A stretch of DNA of 64,000 nt from Prolixibacteraceae bacterium (GTDB lineage Bacteria > Bacteroidota > Bacteroidia > Bacteroidales > Prolixibacteraceae). The DNA lies in assembly GCA_009773765.1 (NCBI GenBank), contig WTWZ01000005.1, positions 62,001-126,000 of the forward strand, read 5' to 3'. Below, piece by piece: positions 43,007 to 52,757 of this stretch. A program made the position numbers and the translations under genes. The notes beneath the pieces were generated by a model, which worked only from the letters and a program-made list of their open reading frames with translations, had not been told where the DNA came from and did not search any database. The first letter of the stretch is position 1. Every line of letters begins with the position of its first letter.

Positions 43007-43537
43007 CATTTGGCCATTGCCAATTTTATTGTGGAATATACTGATATCAACCAGCTTTGGTTTGTTGTTTCGCCACAAAACCCGCACAAGAAAAAGGAAA
43101 ACCTTCTTGCCGGTTACCACAGGCTGGAATTGGCGGAGCGTGCGGTTGAAAGTGATGTCCGGTTCCGGGTTTCCAACATCGAATTCCATTTGCCCAAACC
43201 AAGTTATACAGTTGATACACTGGCCCGTTTAAACGAACGTTTTCCACATTACAGTTTTGCAATTTTAATGGGGTCTGACAATCTGGAAAACTTTCATAAA
43301 TGGAAGAATTACGAAGTCATTCTGGAAAATTACAGTATAATTGTTTATCCCCGTCCTGGTTTCGACAAATCGAAAGTTCAATACCATAAAAATATTACGG
43401 TTGCTGAAGGAGCCCCGTTAATGGAAATCTCTTCCACATTTATCAGAAATGCCGTAAAAGAGGGAAAAGATGTTCGTCATTTCATGCCGCCAATGGCATG
43501 GAAATATATGGATGAGATGAACTTTTACAGGAAATAG
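42914..43537 (+). CDS. nadD: Nicotinate-nucleotide adenylyltransferase
   Basis: NadD makes deamido-NAD from nicotinate mononucleotide and ATP. The adenylyltransferase motif reads YFGSYNPIHIGHL, and the C-terminal ISSTFIRNAVKEG is the ISSTxIR signature. The ORF track begins four codons earlier (MYFE, 42902). The left fragment of the gene has no in-frame equivalent of those codons, so the ATG at 42914 is the better start (207 residues). The gene is complete because the copy of its 5' end supplied by the insert is joined in frame to the original 3' part. Transcription may now come through or from the nuclease gene. Confidence 0.95.
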   Translation: MSNLISDILSPKPVRLKVGLYFGSYNPIHIGHLAIANFIVEYTDINQLWFVVSPQNPHKKKENLLAGYHRLELAERAVESDVRFRVSNIEFHLPKPSYTVDTLARLNERFPHYSFAILMGSDNLENFHKWKNYEVILENYSIIVYPRPGFDKSKVQYHKNITVAEGAPLMEISSTFIRNAVKEGKDVRHFMPPMAWKYMDEMNFYRK

Positions 43538-43544
43538 AAAAAAT

Positions 43545-44411
43545 CTACCTCGTTTTGGTCATATCTTCATCAACACAAATTGTAAAATCAGCCTTGCCCG
43601 TATTCCCTTCAGCCAATTCCGATATTTCCCCCTGGGAAACTGTGTGAACAGTAACAATTTTTAAATCAGGATTTTCCTGTTTCAAATACCAGTAAATACT
43701 TTCGTAATTTTCAGAGTGATATGAACCGTGGTAATGAATGAATAATTGTCCCGGCGACCAGTTTTTCAAAATAAAATGCGCCATTGTTGCGTCTTTTATG
43801 GCTTGTGCTTTGGGAAAATTAGGGGTTACATGGCTGCCCATTCCTTCCATTTCCAACATGCTTTTGTAGCAATTTAATTCCGCGTCATATTTTATTGGTA
43901 GCGGCGGAAGAAAGGTTTTTGCCTCGGCTGAAAGTACATCCAGCCCTTCAAACCCTTTCAAATTTACAATTGAGGCATACCTCCGCGGAACATTTGTAGC
44001 CACAAATTTAAGGTTGTTCGTTCTTGCAAAATCAACCAGTGGTTTGTAGTCGGTTTTGTAATTGGGCCAAAGCCGGGCATTCGATTCAAAACTGCCCTGC
44101 GAAATCATGTTGCTGATATATTCATCCAAAATTACCTGGTTGTCGCTTTCAAACATTTCGGCGCCAAGTACCAGTTTATCCTTCTTCAAATCATACAAAT
44201 CTTTGGTGAGTTCGAGCTGCAGCCAATGTGAAACCGGGTTATCGTGCAACTCGCCAAAAAGAACAATATCAGCATCTTCCGCTTCTTTCAGCATTTTTTC
44301 GTATTTAATGTCTTTCCCGTCTTTATTAAAAAGATAATAGGCAGGTTTATCGGTTTTAAACGCAGTAAAAACTAAAAAAGTGGCAACCAGTACAATTTGA
44401 TATTTATTCAT
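43545..44411 (-). CDS. ChaN-family exported protein
   Basis: A 288-residue member of the ChaN (haem-binding uptake, Tiki-like) superfamily. A short signal segment (IVLVATFLVFTAFK) lacks an obvious lipobox Cys, unlike many ChaN lipoproteins. Family motifs are ADIVLFGELHDNPVSHWLQ near residues 48-66 with the conserved GExHD, LGAEMFESDNQ near 83, and LFIHYHGSYHSENYESI near the end. ChaN proteins bind haem in Campylobacter; others resemble metalloproteases. The exact role here is unclear. It is convergent with nadD, 7 bp apart. Confidence 0.85.
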   Translation of the reverse strand: MNKYQIVLVATFLVFTAFKTDKPAYYLFNKDGKDIKYEKMLKEAEDADIVLFGELHDNPVSHWLQLELTKDLYDLKKDKLVLGAEMFESDNQVILDEYISNMISQGSFESNARLWPNYKTDYKPLVDFARTNNLKFVATNVPRRYASIVNLKGFEGLDVLSAEAKTFLPPLPIKYDAELNCYKSMLEMEGMGSHVTPNFPKAQAIKDATMAHFILKNWSPGQLFIHYHGSYHSENYESIYWYLKQENPDLKIVTVHTVSQGEISELAEGNTGKADFTICVDEDMTKTR

Positions 44412-44618
44412 GTTTTTTATCTTGTAACATTGATAACAACAAAAGAAAGCTTTTTCGGTTTAAATCGAACCAACACTGATATTTTGTTTAAACAAATGGC
44501 GGTATCAGGTATTTTTTACAGCGCCGCGCCATTCCCGATTTTAGCTCCCATGCGAAAAAGGATTAATAAAAAATTCGTTCGCGAAAGGGGCTTATCAAAT
44601 GGCGGTTTACGAAAAAGA

Positions 44619-45395
44619 CTACAGTTTCCCCAACTCCTCTTTAAGCCAGTCAGGCCGGTTGGTGGTGATTTTGGTAACTCCCAGATTTGTTAAACGTTTT
44701 GCTTCTGCGGTGCTGTCAACTGTCCAGACAAGCACTTCAAGTTTATTCTCTTTTGCAATTTTCATTACCTCATCATCAATAATTGAATAGTGCAGATTTA
44801 CACCATCAAGCCCGTTTTCGGCGGCATCGGCAATTTTTTTGTGCAAACCGTTTTTTGAAGCGCTCAACCAGTAACATTTGTTTTGGGGGAATGTTTTTTT
44901 CACTTCAACAATTGTTTTCCAGTCAAAGGCAATAAATGCAATCTGTTCCCTTTTTTTGCTTTTTTCCATACCTCTTACCAGCAGCGGAATAACTTCGCTA
45001 CCACACTTAATTTCAACCACCAGCGTTTTCCCGTCAGGCACGGTTTCTATTATTTCAGTTAAATAAGGAATTTTTTCACCCTTAAATTTTTCACCTTTCA
45101 TGATTCCGGCATCCAAATCGCGCAGCAATGTGGAAGGGGTATCGGCTATTTTCAGGTTCTTTTTCCCGGAGCAGGTCCGCTTTGTGCCTTTGTCGTGAAT
45201 CACCATTATCCGGTTGTCCTTCGAAAGGTGAATATCACATTCTACTGCGTCTGCACCCAGTTCCCATGCCAGTTTTGCCGCGGCAACCGTGTTCTCGGGA
45301 GCCAGGTATGAAGCGCCGCGGTGTGCTATAAATGTATTTTGCGCTGTTAGTTCCATTACCAAAAAAATGACATATATTGTTATTTGCAGTTTCAT
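44619..45395 (-). CDS. Glycerophosphodiester phosphodiesterase
   Basis: A 258-residue exported GDPD. The signal peptide is ITIYVIFLVMELTAQ. The catalytic His-x(n)-His motif is in IAHRGASYLAPENT (His about residue 24) and VIHDKGTKRTCSG (His about 67), with metal-binding acids in DAVECDIHLSKD. The TIM-barrel end has ITTNRPDWLKE, typical of the family. It releases sn-glycerol-3-phosphate from deacylated phospholipids in the periplasm. No glp genes are adjacent. Confidence 0.92.
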   Translation of the reverse strand: MKLQITIYVIFLVMELTAQNTFIAHRGASYLAPENTVAAAKLAWELGADAVECDIHLSKDNRIMVIHDKGTKRTCSGKKNLKIADTPSTLLRDLDAGIMKGEKFKGEKIPYLTEIIETVPDGKTLVVEIKCGSEVIPLLVRGMEKSKKREQIAFIAFDWKTIVEVKKTFPQNKCYWLSASKNGLHKKIADAAENGLDGVNLHYSIIDDEVMKIAKENKLEVLVWTVDSTAEAKRLTNLGVTKITTNRPDWLKEELGKL

Positions 45396-45492
45396 AATTA
45401 TCTGTTTTTATTGTCCGAAGATAGTCAGTTAAAGAATTAAATTAACCGGGTTTGAGTTAAAAAATGTAGTTTTACCTTTTCTTTACACAACA

Positions 45493-46386
45493 ATGTATTC
45501 AGCACTTACAACAAATATTGGAATTTTTGGATTGAAGTTACTGGCAAGGCTTCCCTTTCGGTTTATTTATATCATTGCCGATATTTTCTATTTTTTTGTT
45601 TATTATGTTGCTGGTTATCGTCAAAAAGTTGTAATTACCAACCTAAGAAATGCCTTCCCCGAAAAAACCAGTATTGAGATAAAAAAAATTGCTGAAAAGT
45701 ATTACCGCCATTTTAGTGATTTAATGCTCGAATCGATAAAAATGAGGCACATGTCTGTCAATGATTTCAAAAAAAGGATGATTATTGCAAATCCTGAACT
45801 GGTGAACCAATTTTATGACAAAGGGAAAAGTGTTGTGGTATTAACCATGCATTACAATAATTGGGAGTGGAGCTGTTGTTTCCCCTTATATCTGAAACAT
45901 ACAAATATTGGGGTTTATAAACCGCTGCACAATCAGGGGTTCGATAAATTTATTTACCAAAACAGGTCGCGTATGGGAGGCGAATTGGTCCAGAATAATA
46001 AAATACTGAGGCGGATTATTCAGGCAGAAAATCAAAAAGAACCAGTTTTTGTATGGTTGGCAGGCGACCAGACACCTCACCCGGAACAGCAATTCTGGTT
46101 TACATTTTTAAACCAGGATGCCCTGTTTTATCCGGGACCGGCTGTTATTTCGAAAAAGTTTGACCAGCCCGTTTTTTTTCAGAAAATTGAAAAAACAGGG
46201 CGTGGAAAATACAAAACAACTTTTGAATTGCTTTTCGAAAATCCAAACCTGCACAGCGAAGCAGAAATAATAAAAACCTATATAGAACACATGGAAAAGG
46301 TTATTTGCGAAAAACCTGAATATTACCTGTGGTCGCACCGGCGGTGGAAACACAAACGGCCTGAAGGGATTGAACTGACATTGTAA
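45493..46386 (+). CDS. LpxL/HtrB-family lysophospholipid/lipid A acyltransferase
   Basis: A 297-residue inner-membrane acyltransferase. One N-terminal membrane segment (FIYIIADIFYFFVYYVAGY) is followed by the LpxL-family pattern RQKVVITNLRNAFPEKTS. The catalytic HxxxxE is in TMHYNNWEW (His about residue 119). GDQTPHPEQQ and YYLWSHRRWKHKRP near the C-terminus are further family motifs. It is expected to add a secondary acyl chain to lipid A or a related lipid. The gene stands alone between divergent and convergent neighbours. Confidence 0.92.
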   Translation: MYSALTTNIGIFGLKLLARLPFRFIYIIADIFYFFVYYVAGYRQKVVITNLRNAFPEKTSIEIKKIAEKYYRHFSDLMLESIKMRHMSVNDFKKRMIIANPELVNQFYDKGKSVVVLTMHYNNWEWSCCFPLYLKHTNIGVYKPLHNQGFDKFIYQNRSRMGGELVQNNKILRRIIQAENQKEPVFVWLAGDQTPHPEQQFWFTFLNQDALFYPGPAVISKKFDQPVFFQKIEKTGRGKYKTTFELLFENPNLHSEAEIIKTYIEHMEKVICEKPEYYLWSHRRWKHKRPEGIELTL

Positions 46387-46468
46387 AAAGAGGGGCCGGC
46401 AAATTCATATTTCAGCCAGGGAAAGTGACCTGTTGAACCGGATAAACCTATCCGTTGCCGGCTACCTC
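46386..46468 (-). terminator. Large structured terminator of gltBD
   Basis: GCCGGCAA (46395-46402) pairs with TTGCCGGC (46455-46462), and GAGG/CCTC can extend this stem with an interior bulge. Inside it, CGGATA-AACC-TATCCG (46439-46454) forms a second hairpin. On the minus strand the structure is followed by CTTTTTAC, so it looks like an intrinsic terminator for gltBD leftward transcription. Confidence 0.65.
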
Positions 46469-46507
46469 AAAAAACCGCGCTGTAAAAAAAACCAAAATTT
46501 TACTCCT

Positions 46508-47929
46508 TTAAAGCCTTAAGAAATCATCCATGTTTTTTGCAGCCACTTTGCCAGCTTCAATGGCATGTACCACAAGGCTGGCGCCTTTTTCAGCATCGCC
46601 TGCAGCAAATAATTTTGCCACCGTTGTTTGTTTTTTTCCATTCACTTTTACATTTCCGCGATGGTCGTAATCCACTCCCAGGGCATCAAGCAAACCCACA
46701 TGAACGGGTTGGGCAAACCCCATTGAAAGCAATGCAAGTTCAACGTTCAGTAATTCTGTAGTACCTTCCACTTCGTGCATGGAATAACTACCATTTGCAT
46801 CTTTTTTCCATTCAACCTGCACCACTTCCACCTGTTTCAGTTTCCCGCTTTCGCCGATAAACCTTTTGGTATTCAGGCCCCAGCGGCGTTCGCAACCTTC
46901 AATATGGGAACTTGAAGTTCGCAGTGTATTAGGCCAGTAAGGCCAGGGATTGTTTTCGTCGCGTTTTTCGGATGGTTTTGGAAGAATTTCAATTTGAGTT
47001 ACCGATTTTGCTTTTTGGCGGATTGAAGTTCCAACACAGTCGGAACCTGTGTCGCCACCTCCAATTACAAGCACATTTTTATCTTTTGCATGAATTCTCA
47101 ATTCACTGGGAATCTGTTGTCCGGATACGGTTTTATTTTGCTGCGTTAAAAAATCCATTGCAAAATAAACGCCTTTCAGGCCGCGCCCTTCCACTGATAA
47201 ATCGCGGGGTTGCTCTGCGCCAACGGCTAATAAAACGGCGTCAAATTCGTTGTAAAGTTCTTCCTTCGAAATATCAAAGCCAACATTTATATTAGTCCTC
47301 AAAATAACCCCTTCGTCAACAAACAGCGCCAAGCGGCGGTCGATAATCCCTTTGTTCAGTTTAAAGTCAGGAATTCCGTAGCGGAGCAAACCTCCAATGG
47401 CGTCGTTTTTTTCGTAAACCGTAACCCAATGTCCGGCCCTGTTCAACAAATCGGCTGCCGACAATCCGGCCGGGCCTGAACCAATAACCGCCACTTTCTT
47501 TCCAGTTCTTATTTTGGGTGGATTTGCCCTTACAATTCCTGCTTCGAATGCCTGCTCAACCGTGGCACATTCGTTTTCGCGAATGGTAACTGCTTCGTCG
47601 TGAATGGCCAGAACACAAGACTTTTCGCACGGGGCAGGACAAACCCTCCCTGTAATTTCAGGGAAACTGTTTGTTGAATGTAAAATGAAATAAGCTTCAT
47701 CTTTCCGTCCACGGTAAATTGCATCCTGCCACTCCGGTATTTTACTTCCCACAGGGCAACCCCAGTGGCAAAAAGGTATTCCGCAATCCATACAACGCGC
47801 CGCCTGCAGTGCCCTGTCGTTTTCGTTCAGCGTTTGCTCAACTTCGCCATAATCATTTATTCTGTCGTTTACCGGGCGATAACCTGCATCTTTCCGGGGC
47901 ACTGTCATAAAACCTTTTGGATCTCCCAT
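46508..47929 (-). CDS. gltD: Glutamate synthase small subunit
   Basis: A 473-residue NADPH-dependent FAD/Fe-S subunit. The N-terminal iron-sulfur region has CMDCGIPFCHWGCPVGSKIPEW at about residues 47-68 and CPAPCEKSC near 96. The FAD-binding GSGPAGLSAADLLNRAG starts near 150, and the NADPH-binding VIGGGDTGSDCVG near 290. GDAEKGASLVVHAIEAGK closes the second FAD region. It passes electrons from NADPH to GltB for conversion of glutamine and 2-oxoglutarate to two glutamates. It starts 37 bp after gltB on the same transcript. Confidence 0.96.
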   Translation of the reverse strand: MGDPKGFMTVPRKDAGYRPVNDRINDYGEVEQTLNENDRALQAARCMDCGIPFCHWGCPVGSKIPEWQDAIYRGRKDEAYFILHSTNSFPEITGRVCPAPCEKSCVLAIHDEAVTIRENECATVEQAFEAGIVRANPPKIRTGKKVAVIGSGPAGLSAADLLNRAGHWVTVYEKNDAIGGLLRYGIPDFKLNKGIIDRRLALFVDEGVILRTNINVGFDISKEELYNEFDAVLLAVGAEQPRDLSVEGRGLKGVYFAMDFLTQQNKTVSGQQIPSELRIHAKDKNVLVIGGGDTGSDCVGTSIRQKAKSVTQIEILPKPSEKRDENNPWPYWPNTLRTSSSHIEGCERRWGLNTKRFIGESGKLKQVEVVQVEWKKDANGSYSMHEVEGTTELLNVELALLSMGFAQPVHVGLLDALGVDYDHRGNVKVNGKKQTTVAKLFAAGDAEKGASLVVHAIEAGKVAAKNMDDFLRL

Positions 47930-47966
47930 CTGTAACTCTCCTGTCTTTAAAATTGATAAAAATTGT

Positions 47967-50900
47967 TTACTCGTGACGTGAAGGATCGTCTTCCATTAAC
48001 TGGAGTTTCTTTTGTAACTCTTTCAATTTCTGTTCTTCCAAAACCTTTTTATACTCAAAAGGTATGACTTTCACAAATTTGGGGAGATACTCTTCCCAGT
48101 GAGTAAGAATTTTTGCCGCAAGTGAACTTTGGGTATATAAAAGATGATTATTAATTAACTCCTGCAACTCTTTTATATCTGCTTTTTCGTCAACCGGGCC
48201 CAAATCAACCAACCCTCGGTTACAGTAATAATCGAAATCGCCTGCCATATCGAGTACATAAGCAATTCCACCGCTCATACCCGCTGCAAAGTTTTTCCCT
48301 GTTTTTCCGAGTACAACTACCCTGCCGCCGGTCATATATTCGCAGCAATGGTCCCCTGTTCCTTCAATAACAGCTTTGGCCCCTGAATTTCGAACGCAGA
48401 AACGTTCGCCTGCCACACCCCTGATATAGGCTTCTCCGCTTGTGGCCCCGTAAAACGAGGTGTTTCCGATGATGATATTTTCTTCGGGTTTAAAGGTTGA
48501 TTCGGGCGGTGGAACCACAATTATTTTTCCTCCCGACAATCCTTTACCAATATAATCGTTCGAGTCGCCAACCAAACGGAAGGTTACCCCTTTCACCAAA
48601 AATGCGCCAAAACTTTGCCCGGCAGTTCCATTGAACATACAGTTGATGGTATCTTTGGCAAGTCCGGCTTCACCGTATTTTTTTGAAATTACGCCGGAAA
48701 GCATCGCTCCCACAGTCCGGTCAATATTTTTTATTTTTCGCGAAATCCAGACTTTTTCCCCTGCCTGTATCGCTTTCTTCGATTCGAGTATTAAATCCAA
48801 ATCAATATGATCAGAATTAAGCTGTGTGTTTTGATGTGTATTATGAATGGCATTCTCTTTCGCTTCCATTGGAACATAGAGTAACCGCGAAAAATCCACA
48901 TTTTTCATTTTCCAGTTAACCACTTCCTGGTTAACTTCGAGCAAATCGGTGCGGCCAACAATGCCGTCGAATTTGGCAAATCCCATTTCGGCAAGGTATT
49001 CCCTGATTTCCTGCGCTAAAAACCGGAAAAAATTAATGGTATATTCTGATTTGCCAATGAAACGCTTGCGCAGTTCCTTGTCCTGCGTTGCAATTCCGGC
49101 GGGGCAAGTGTTCATGTGGCATTTACGCATCATGATGCATCCAAGAACAATTAATGCCGATGTTGAAAAACCAAATTCCTCGCCGCCAAGACAAGCCAGG
49201 ACAATTACATCCCGCCCGGTTTTAAGCTGGCCGTCAACCTGAAGTTTCACCCGGCTGCGAAGATTATTTAACACCAGTGTCTGCTGGGCTTCGGCTATTC
49301 CCAATTCAACAGGTAATCCGGCGTGTTTAATTGAACTTGCCGGGCTTGCGCCGGTTCCCCCATCGCCACCGGCAATAATAATTACATCGGAAAATGCTTT
49401 GGCAACCCCTGCAGCAATAGTTCCAACCCCATCTTCCGAAACCAGTTTCACGGAAACAGCAGCCCGCGGATTGGTGATCTTCAGGTCGTAAATTAATTGT
49501 GCCAAATCTTCGATCGAATAAATATCGTGATGCGGAGGCGGCGAAATCAATGTAATTCCGGGAGTTGAATGCCTCAGTTTTGCGATGATGTTGTTTATCT
49601 TGTAGCCGGGAAGTTGTCCGCCTTCGCCCGGTTTTGCACCCTGTGCAATTTTTATCTGCAGTTCATCGGCATTAACAAGGTAGTTGTTGGTAACGCCAAA
49701 CCGCCCTGAAGCAACCTGTTTAATTTTACTGTTTCTGATTGTCCCGAAACGTTCAGCATCCTCGCCGCCCTCGCCGGTATTACTGCGGCCGCCAATTGAA
49801 TTCATGGTTACAGCCAGCGCTTCATGGGCCTCTTTGCTAATGGAACCGTATGACATTGCACCAGTTACAAACCTTTTCATTATTTCCTCAACCGGTTCAA
49901 CCTGATCGATGGGCAACGGGTTGTTCTTTCTTAGATTAAAACAACCACGAATGAATGCCGGTTTTTTGTTTTGGTTATCAACCAGGGTTGAGTATTCTTT
50001 AAATTTGGAATAATCGCCGGTGCGGGTTGCCCATTGCAGCAACCCAATGGTTTCCGGGTTCCAGGCATGATGTTCGCCATATTTCCGCCAGGCATAAACA
50101 CCTGCATTTTCAAAACCAAATGGTTCCGGAGTAGCTTCTTTTTTATATGCTTCCTCATGAAACATGAGCGTTTCACGGGTTATTTCTTCCAGCCCAACTC
50201 CACCAATTTTTGAAATAGTCCCGGTAAAATATTTATCGATAAGTTGCTGGCCGATACCAATTGCCTCGAATATCTGTGCCCCGTGATAACTGCGAAGGGT
50301 TGAAATACCCATTTTCGAAAGTACTTTCAACAAACCCTTTTCAACTGATTTAATATAGTTTTTGCGGGCCTCATTGTACTCTTTTGTAATTTTTCCATCG
50401 CTCACCAAATGATCGATTGCGGCAAAAGCAAGATAAGGATTGATTACGCTTGCCCCAAAACCAAGTAAAAGGGCAAAATGGTTTACTTCGCGTACTTCTC
50501 CTGTTTCAACAATGATACCCACCTGCATTCGTTTCTTTACTTTAATGAGATGGTGATGAACCGCCGCAACCGCAAGCAATGATGGAATTGGCGCCAATTC
50601 TTCAGAGATATTTCTGTCGGAAAGAATGATGTAATTTTTTTCATCATCCACTGCATTTTCGGCATCGGCCAGCATTTTTTCGATTGCATTTTCGAGGCCT
50701 TCTTTTCCCTCCCTTACAGGGAAAACCATCGGGATTATTTTGTGGGTGAAAATGTCATCTTTCATATCTTTTATTTTCCCAAGGTCGGTATTGGTTAATA
50801 TCGGGACCGGGAATTTAACCAGGCGGCAATGTTCGTATGTTTCCTTTAAGATATTCGAACTAAGCGAACCTATGTAATTGGTCAGCGACATAACCAACCC

Positions 50901-52493
50901 TTCCCTGATTGAATCAATTGGAGGATTGGTTACCTGCGCAAACATTTGCTTAAAGTAGTCGAACAACCTCTTGGGCTTTTCAGAAAACACAGCCAGGGGT
51001 GCATCATTTCCCATCGAACTGGTGGGTTCGGCGCCTGTATCGCACATGGGCTGAATGATTTCGTACATGTCTTCCTTGCTGTAACCAAAAACTTTAGAGT
51101 AGGTATCGAAATTTTCGATTTTTGACGAAACCCGGTTTTTTACTTTAATGTCATCCATTAATAACCGGTTTTCCTTTAACCACATGTCGTAAGGGTTCCG
51201 GTGGCTGAGCTGGTCTTTTACCTCCTCGTCGGGTATAATTATCCCAAGCTGGGTATCGACAAGCAGAATTTTACCAGGGCGCAAACGGCCTTTCACGCTG
51301 ATTTCCCCGGGAGCAAATGTCTGCACGCCAACCTCGGAACCCATTACAATCAAATCGTTTTTGGTGATTACGTACCTCGAAGGCCGCAAACCGTTTCTGT
51401 CTAATGTTCCCCCAATGTAACGGCCATCGGAAAAAACCATGGAAGCCGGGCCATCCCAGGGTTCCATTATGGTTGAATGATATTCGTAAAAGGCTTTTAA
51501 ACTTTCGGGTATCGGGTTTTTCTGGTTAAACGATTCCGGAATCATCATACACAAAGCGTGCGGAATTGTTCTTCCGGTCATGTGTAAAAACTCCAGGACA
51601 TTATCAAATGAAGCTGAATCCGATTTTCCGGGTTCGATAACAGGCAAAAGTTTTTTGAGGTCTTCCCCAAATATTTCCGATTTCATTAAACCCTCCCGTG
51701 CCTGCATCCATAAACGGTTTCCGCGGATTGTGTTTATTTCGCCGTTGTGTGCAATTATTCTGAATGGTTGCGCCAGGTTCCAGGTTGGAAAAGTGTTGGT
51801 ACTAAAACGCGAATGTACAAGGGCAATGGCACTTGAAAATTTTTCGTGCCTGAAATCGAGATAATAATCGCGCAATTGTGAAGGTGTAAACATTCCCTTA
51901 TAAACAATAATTTTTGCCGAAAAACTGGGCTGATAAAAGGCGTCTTTATATTTCAGTTCCGAACCGCGTATTTCTTTTTCCGCCAGTTTGCGCACCAGAT
52001 ATAGTTTCCGTTCCAGGGCATCCCTTTCAAGGTTGGCATGGACAAAAATTTGTTTCACAGCCGGTTCTGTGGTTTTTGCAATTTCGCCCGGCACCGAACT
52101 GTCAACCGGAACATCGCGGTAACCTGCCAAAATTAATCCCTCTTCCCTGATGTGCTTATTTAAAACATCGATACAAAAATTTGCCTCTTTTTCCTCTTTT
52201 GGAAGAAAAATAATGCCGGTTCCGTAAGTCCCCTTTTCGCCAACATTCATATTCAGAACTTCGGTAATAAATTCATGCGGAATTTGCATCAGCAGTCCGG
52301 CGCCATCTCCGGTGGTTTTATCAGCGCCAGTTGCACCGCGATGGTCCATGTTTAACAAGACATCGAGCCCTCTCCGAACTATTTCGTGTGAAGGTTTACC
52401 TTTGATATGCGCAACAAATCCAATCCCACAATTATCATGTTCATTTTCAGGGTTATATAAACCCTGTGCACCAGGTAATCTCATCTTTATCAT
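47967..52493 (-). CDS. gltB: Glutamate synthase large subunit
   Basis: GltB releases ammonia from glutamine and adds it to 2-oxoglutarate. The ORF track begins at a GTG (52520), but ATG 52493 or 52484 puts the start nearer the conserved NPENEHDNCGIGFVAH, in which Cys is the amidotransferase nucleophile exposed after propeptide removal. The order is the amidotransferase domain (to about 430), the central domain, the FMN-binding synthase domain with PPPHHDIYSIEDLAQLI and AGGDGGTGASPASS, the 3Fe-4S Cys cluster in CIMMRKCHMNTCPAGIATQ, and the C-terminal beta-helix (GGRVVVLGKTGKNF). About 1508 residues, full length. Confidence 0.97.
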   Translation of the reverse strand: MIKMRLPGAQGLYNPENEHDNCGIGFVAHIKGKPSHEIVRRGLDVLLNMDHRGATGADKTTGDGAGLLMQIPHEFITEVLNMNVGEKGTYGTGIIFLPKEEKEANFCIDVLNKHIREEGLILAGYRDVPVDSSVPGEIAKTTEPAVKQIFVHANLERDALERKLYLVRKLAEKEIRGSELKYKDAFYQPSFSAKIIVYKGMFTPSQLRDYYLDFRHEKFSSAIALVHSRFSTNTFPTWNLAQPFRIIAHNGEINTIRGNRLWMQAREGLMKSEIFGEDLKKLLPVIEPGKSDSASFDNVLEFLHMTGRTIPHALCMMIPESFNQKNPIPESLKAFYEYHSTIMEPWDGPASMVFSDGRYIGGTLDRNGLRPSRYVITKNDLIVMGSEVGVQTFAPGEISVKGRLRPGKILLVDTQLGIIIPDEEVKDQLSHRNPYDMWLKENRLLMDDIKVKNRVSSKIENFDTYSKVFGYSKEDMYEIIQPMCDTGAEPTSSMGNDAPLAVFSEKPKRLFDYFKQMFAQVTNPPIDSIREGLVMSLTNYIGSLSSNILKETYEHCRLVKFPVPILTNTDLGKIKDMKDDIFTHKIIPMVFPVREGKEGLENAIEKMLADAENAVDDEKNYIILSDRNISEELAPIPSLLAVAAVHHHLIKVKKRMQVGIIVETGEVREVNHFALLLGFGASVINPYLAFAAIDHLVSDGKITKEYNEARKNYIKSVEKGLLKVLSKMGISTLRSYHGAQIFEAIGIGQQLIDKYFTGTISKIGGVGLEEITRETLMFHEEAYKKEATPEPFGFENAGVYAWRKYGEHHAWNPETIGLLQWATRTGDYSKFKEYSTLVDNQNKKPAFIRGCFNLRKNNPLPIDQVEPVEEIMKRFVTGAMSYGSISKEAHEALAVTMNSIGGRSNTGEGGEDAERFGTIRNSKIKQVASGRFGVTNNYLVNADELQIKIAQGAKPGEGGQLPGYKINNIIAKLRHSTPGITLISPPPHHDIYSIEDLAQLIYDLKITNPRAAVSVKLVSEDGVGTIAAGVAKAFSDVIIIAGGDGGTGASPASSIKHAGLPVELGIAEAQQTLVLNNLRSRVKLQVDGQLKTGRDVIVLACLGGEEFGFSTSALIVLGCIMMRKCHMNTCPAGIATQDKELRKRFIGKSEYTINFFRFLAQEIREYLAEMGFAKFDGIVGRTDLLEVNQEVVNWKMKNVDFSRLLYVPMEAKENAIHNTHQNTQLNSDHIDLDLILESKKAIQAGEKVWISRKIKNIDRTVGAMLSGVISKKYGEAGLAKDTINCMFNGTAGQSFGAFLVKGVTFRLVGDSNDYIGKGLSGGKIIVVPPPESTFKPEENIIIGNTSFYGATSGEAYIRGVAGERFCVRNSGAKAVIEGTGDHCCEYMTGGRVVVLGKTGKNFAAGMSGGIAYVLDMAGDFDYYCNRGLVDLGPVDEKADIKELQELINNHLLYTQSSLAAKILTHWEEYLPKFVKVIPFEYKKVLEEQKLKELQKKLQLMEDDPSRHE

Positions 52494-52601
52494 TTTTATC
52501 TGTTTTAATCTGTCTTGCACACAACAACAGCCAACTCATTGTTTTGTACCCGTAGCTGTAAAATTGAAAGCAAAAATCGAATTTACCTTACAATGTGAAA
52601 T

Positions 52602-52632
52602 CAAATATAGCCAAAAAGACTAATTTTAACAA
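52602..52632 (-). promoter_or_regulatory. gltBD promoter
   Basis: On the minus strand TTG (52630-52632) is followed after exactly 20 bp by TATATTTG (52602-52609). Both boxes match the Bacteroidota consensus exactly with ideal spacing, making this the best promoter in the window. The leader to ATG 52493 would be about 100 nt. Confidence 0.75.
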
Positions 52633-52684
52633 TCTGTATTATTAAAACGTGTGTTTAATAACATACGCTTAACCTATCGGTTGG

Positions 52685-52702
52685 TTCAGTTTTTAAACTG
52701 AA
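52685..52702. repeat. Palindrome upstream of the gltB promoter
   Basis: TTCAGTTTTTAAACTGAA is a near-perfect 18-bp palindrome (8-bp arms, TT centre) between argH and the gltB promoter. No T-run follows, so it could be an operator for a nitrogen regulator; this is inference. Confidence 0.45.
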
Positions 52703-52757
52703 AGTGGAGTTTAACGGGATTGAAACAATATTTTTTCACCCTAAAAAAGTACTGTAA

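Noticed and set aside
44494-44608. Repeat of CAAATGGCGGT twice within the ChaN-GDPD gap
   Set aside because: An 11-bp repeat 100 bp apart with no associated structure can easily arise by chance.
44397-44693. 98-residue plus-strand ORF between ChaN and GDPD genes
   Set aside because: It overlaps the 3' end of the GDPD gene on the other strand, lacks conserved features and has no plausible start signal.
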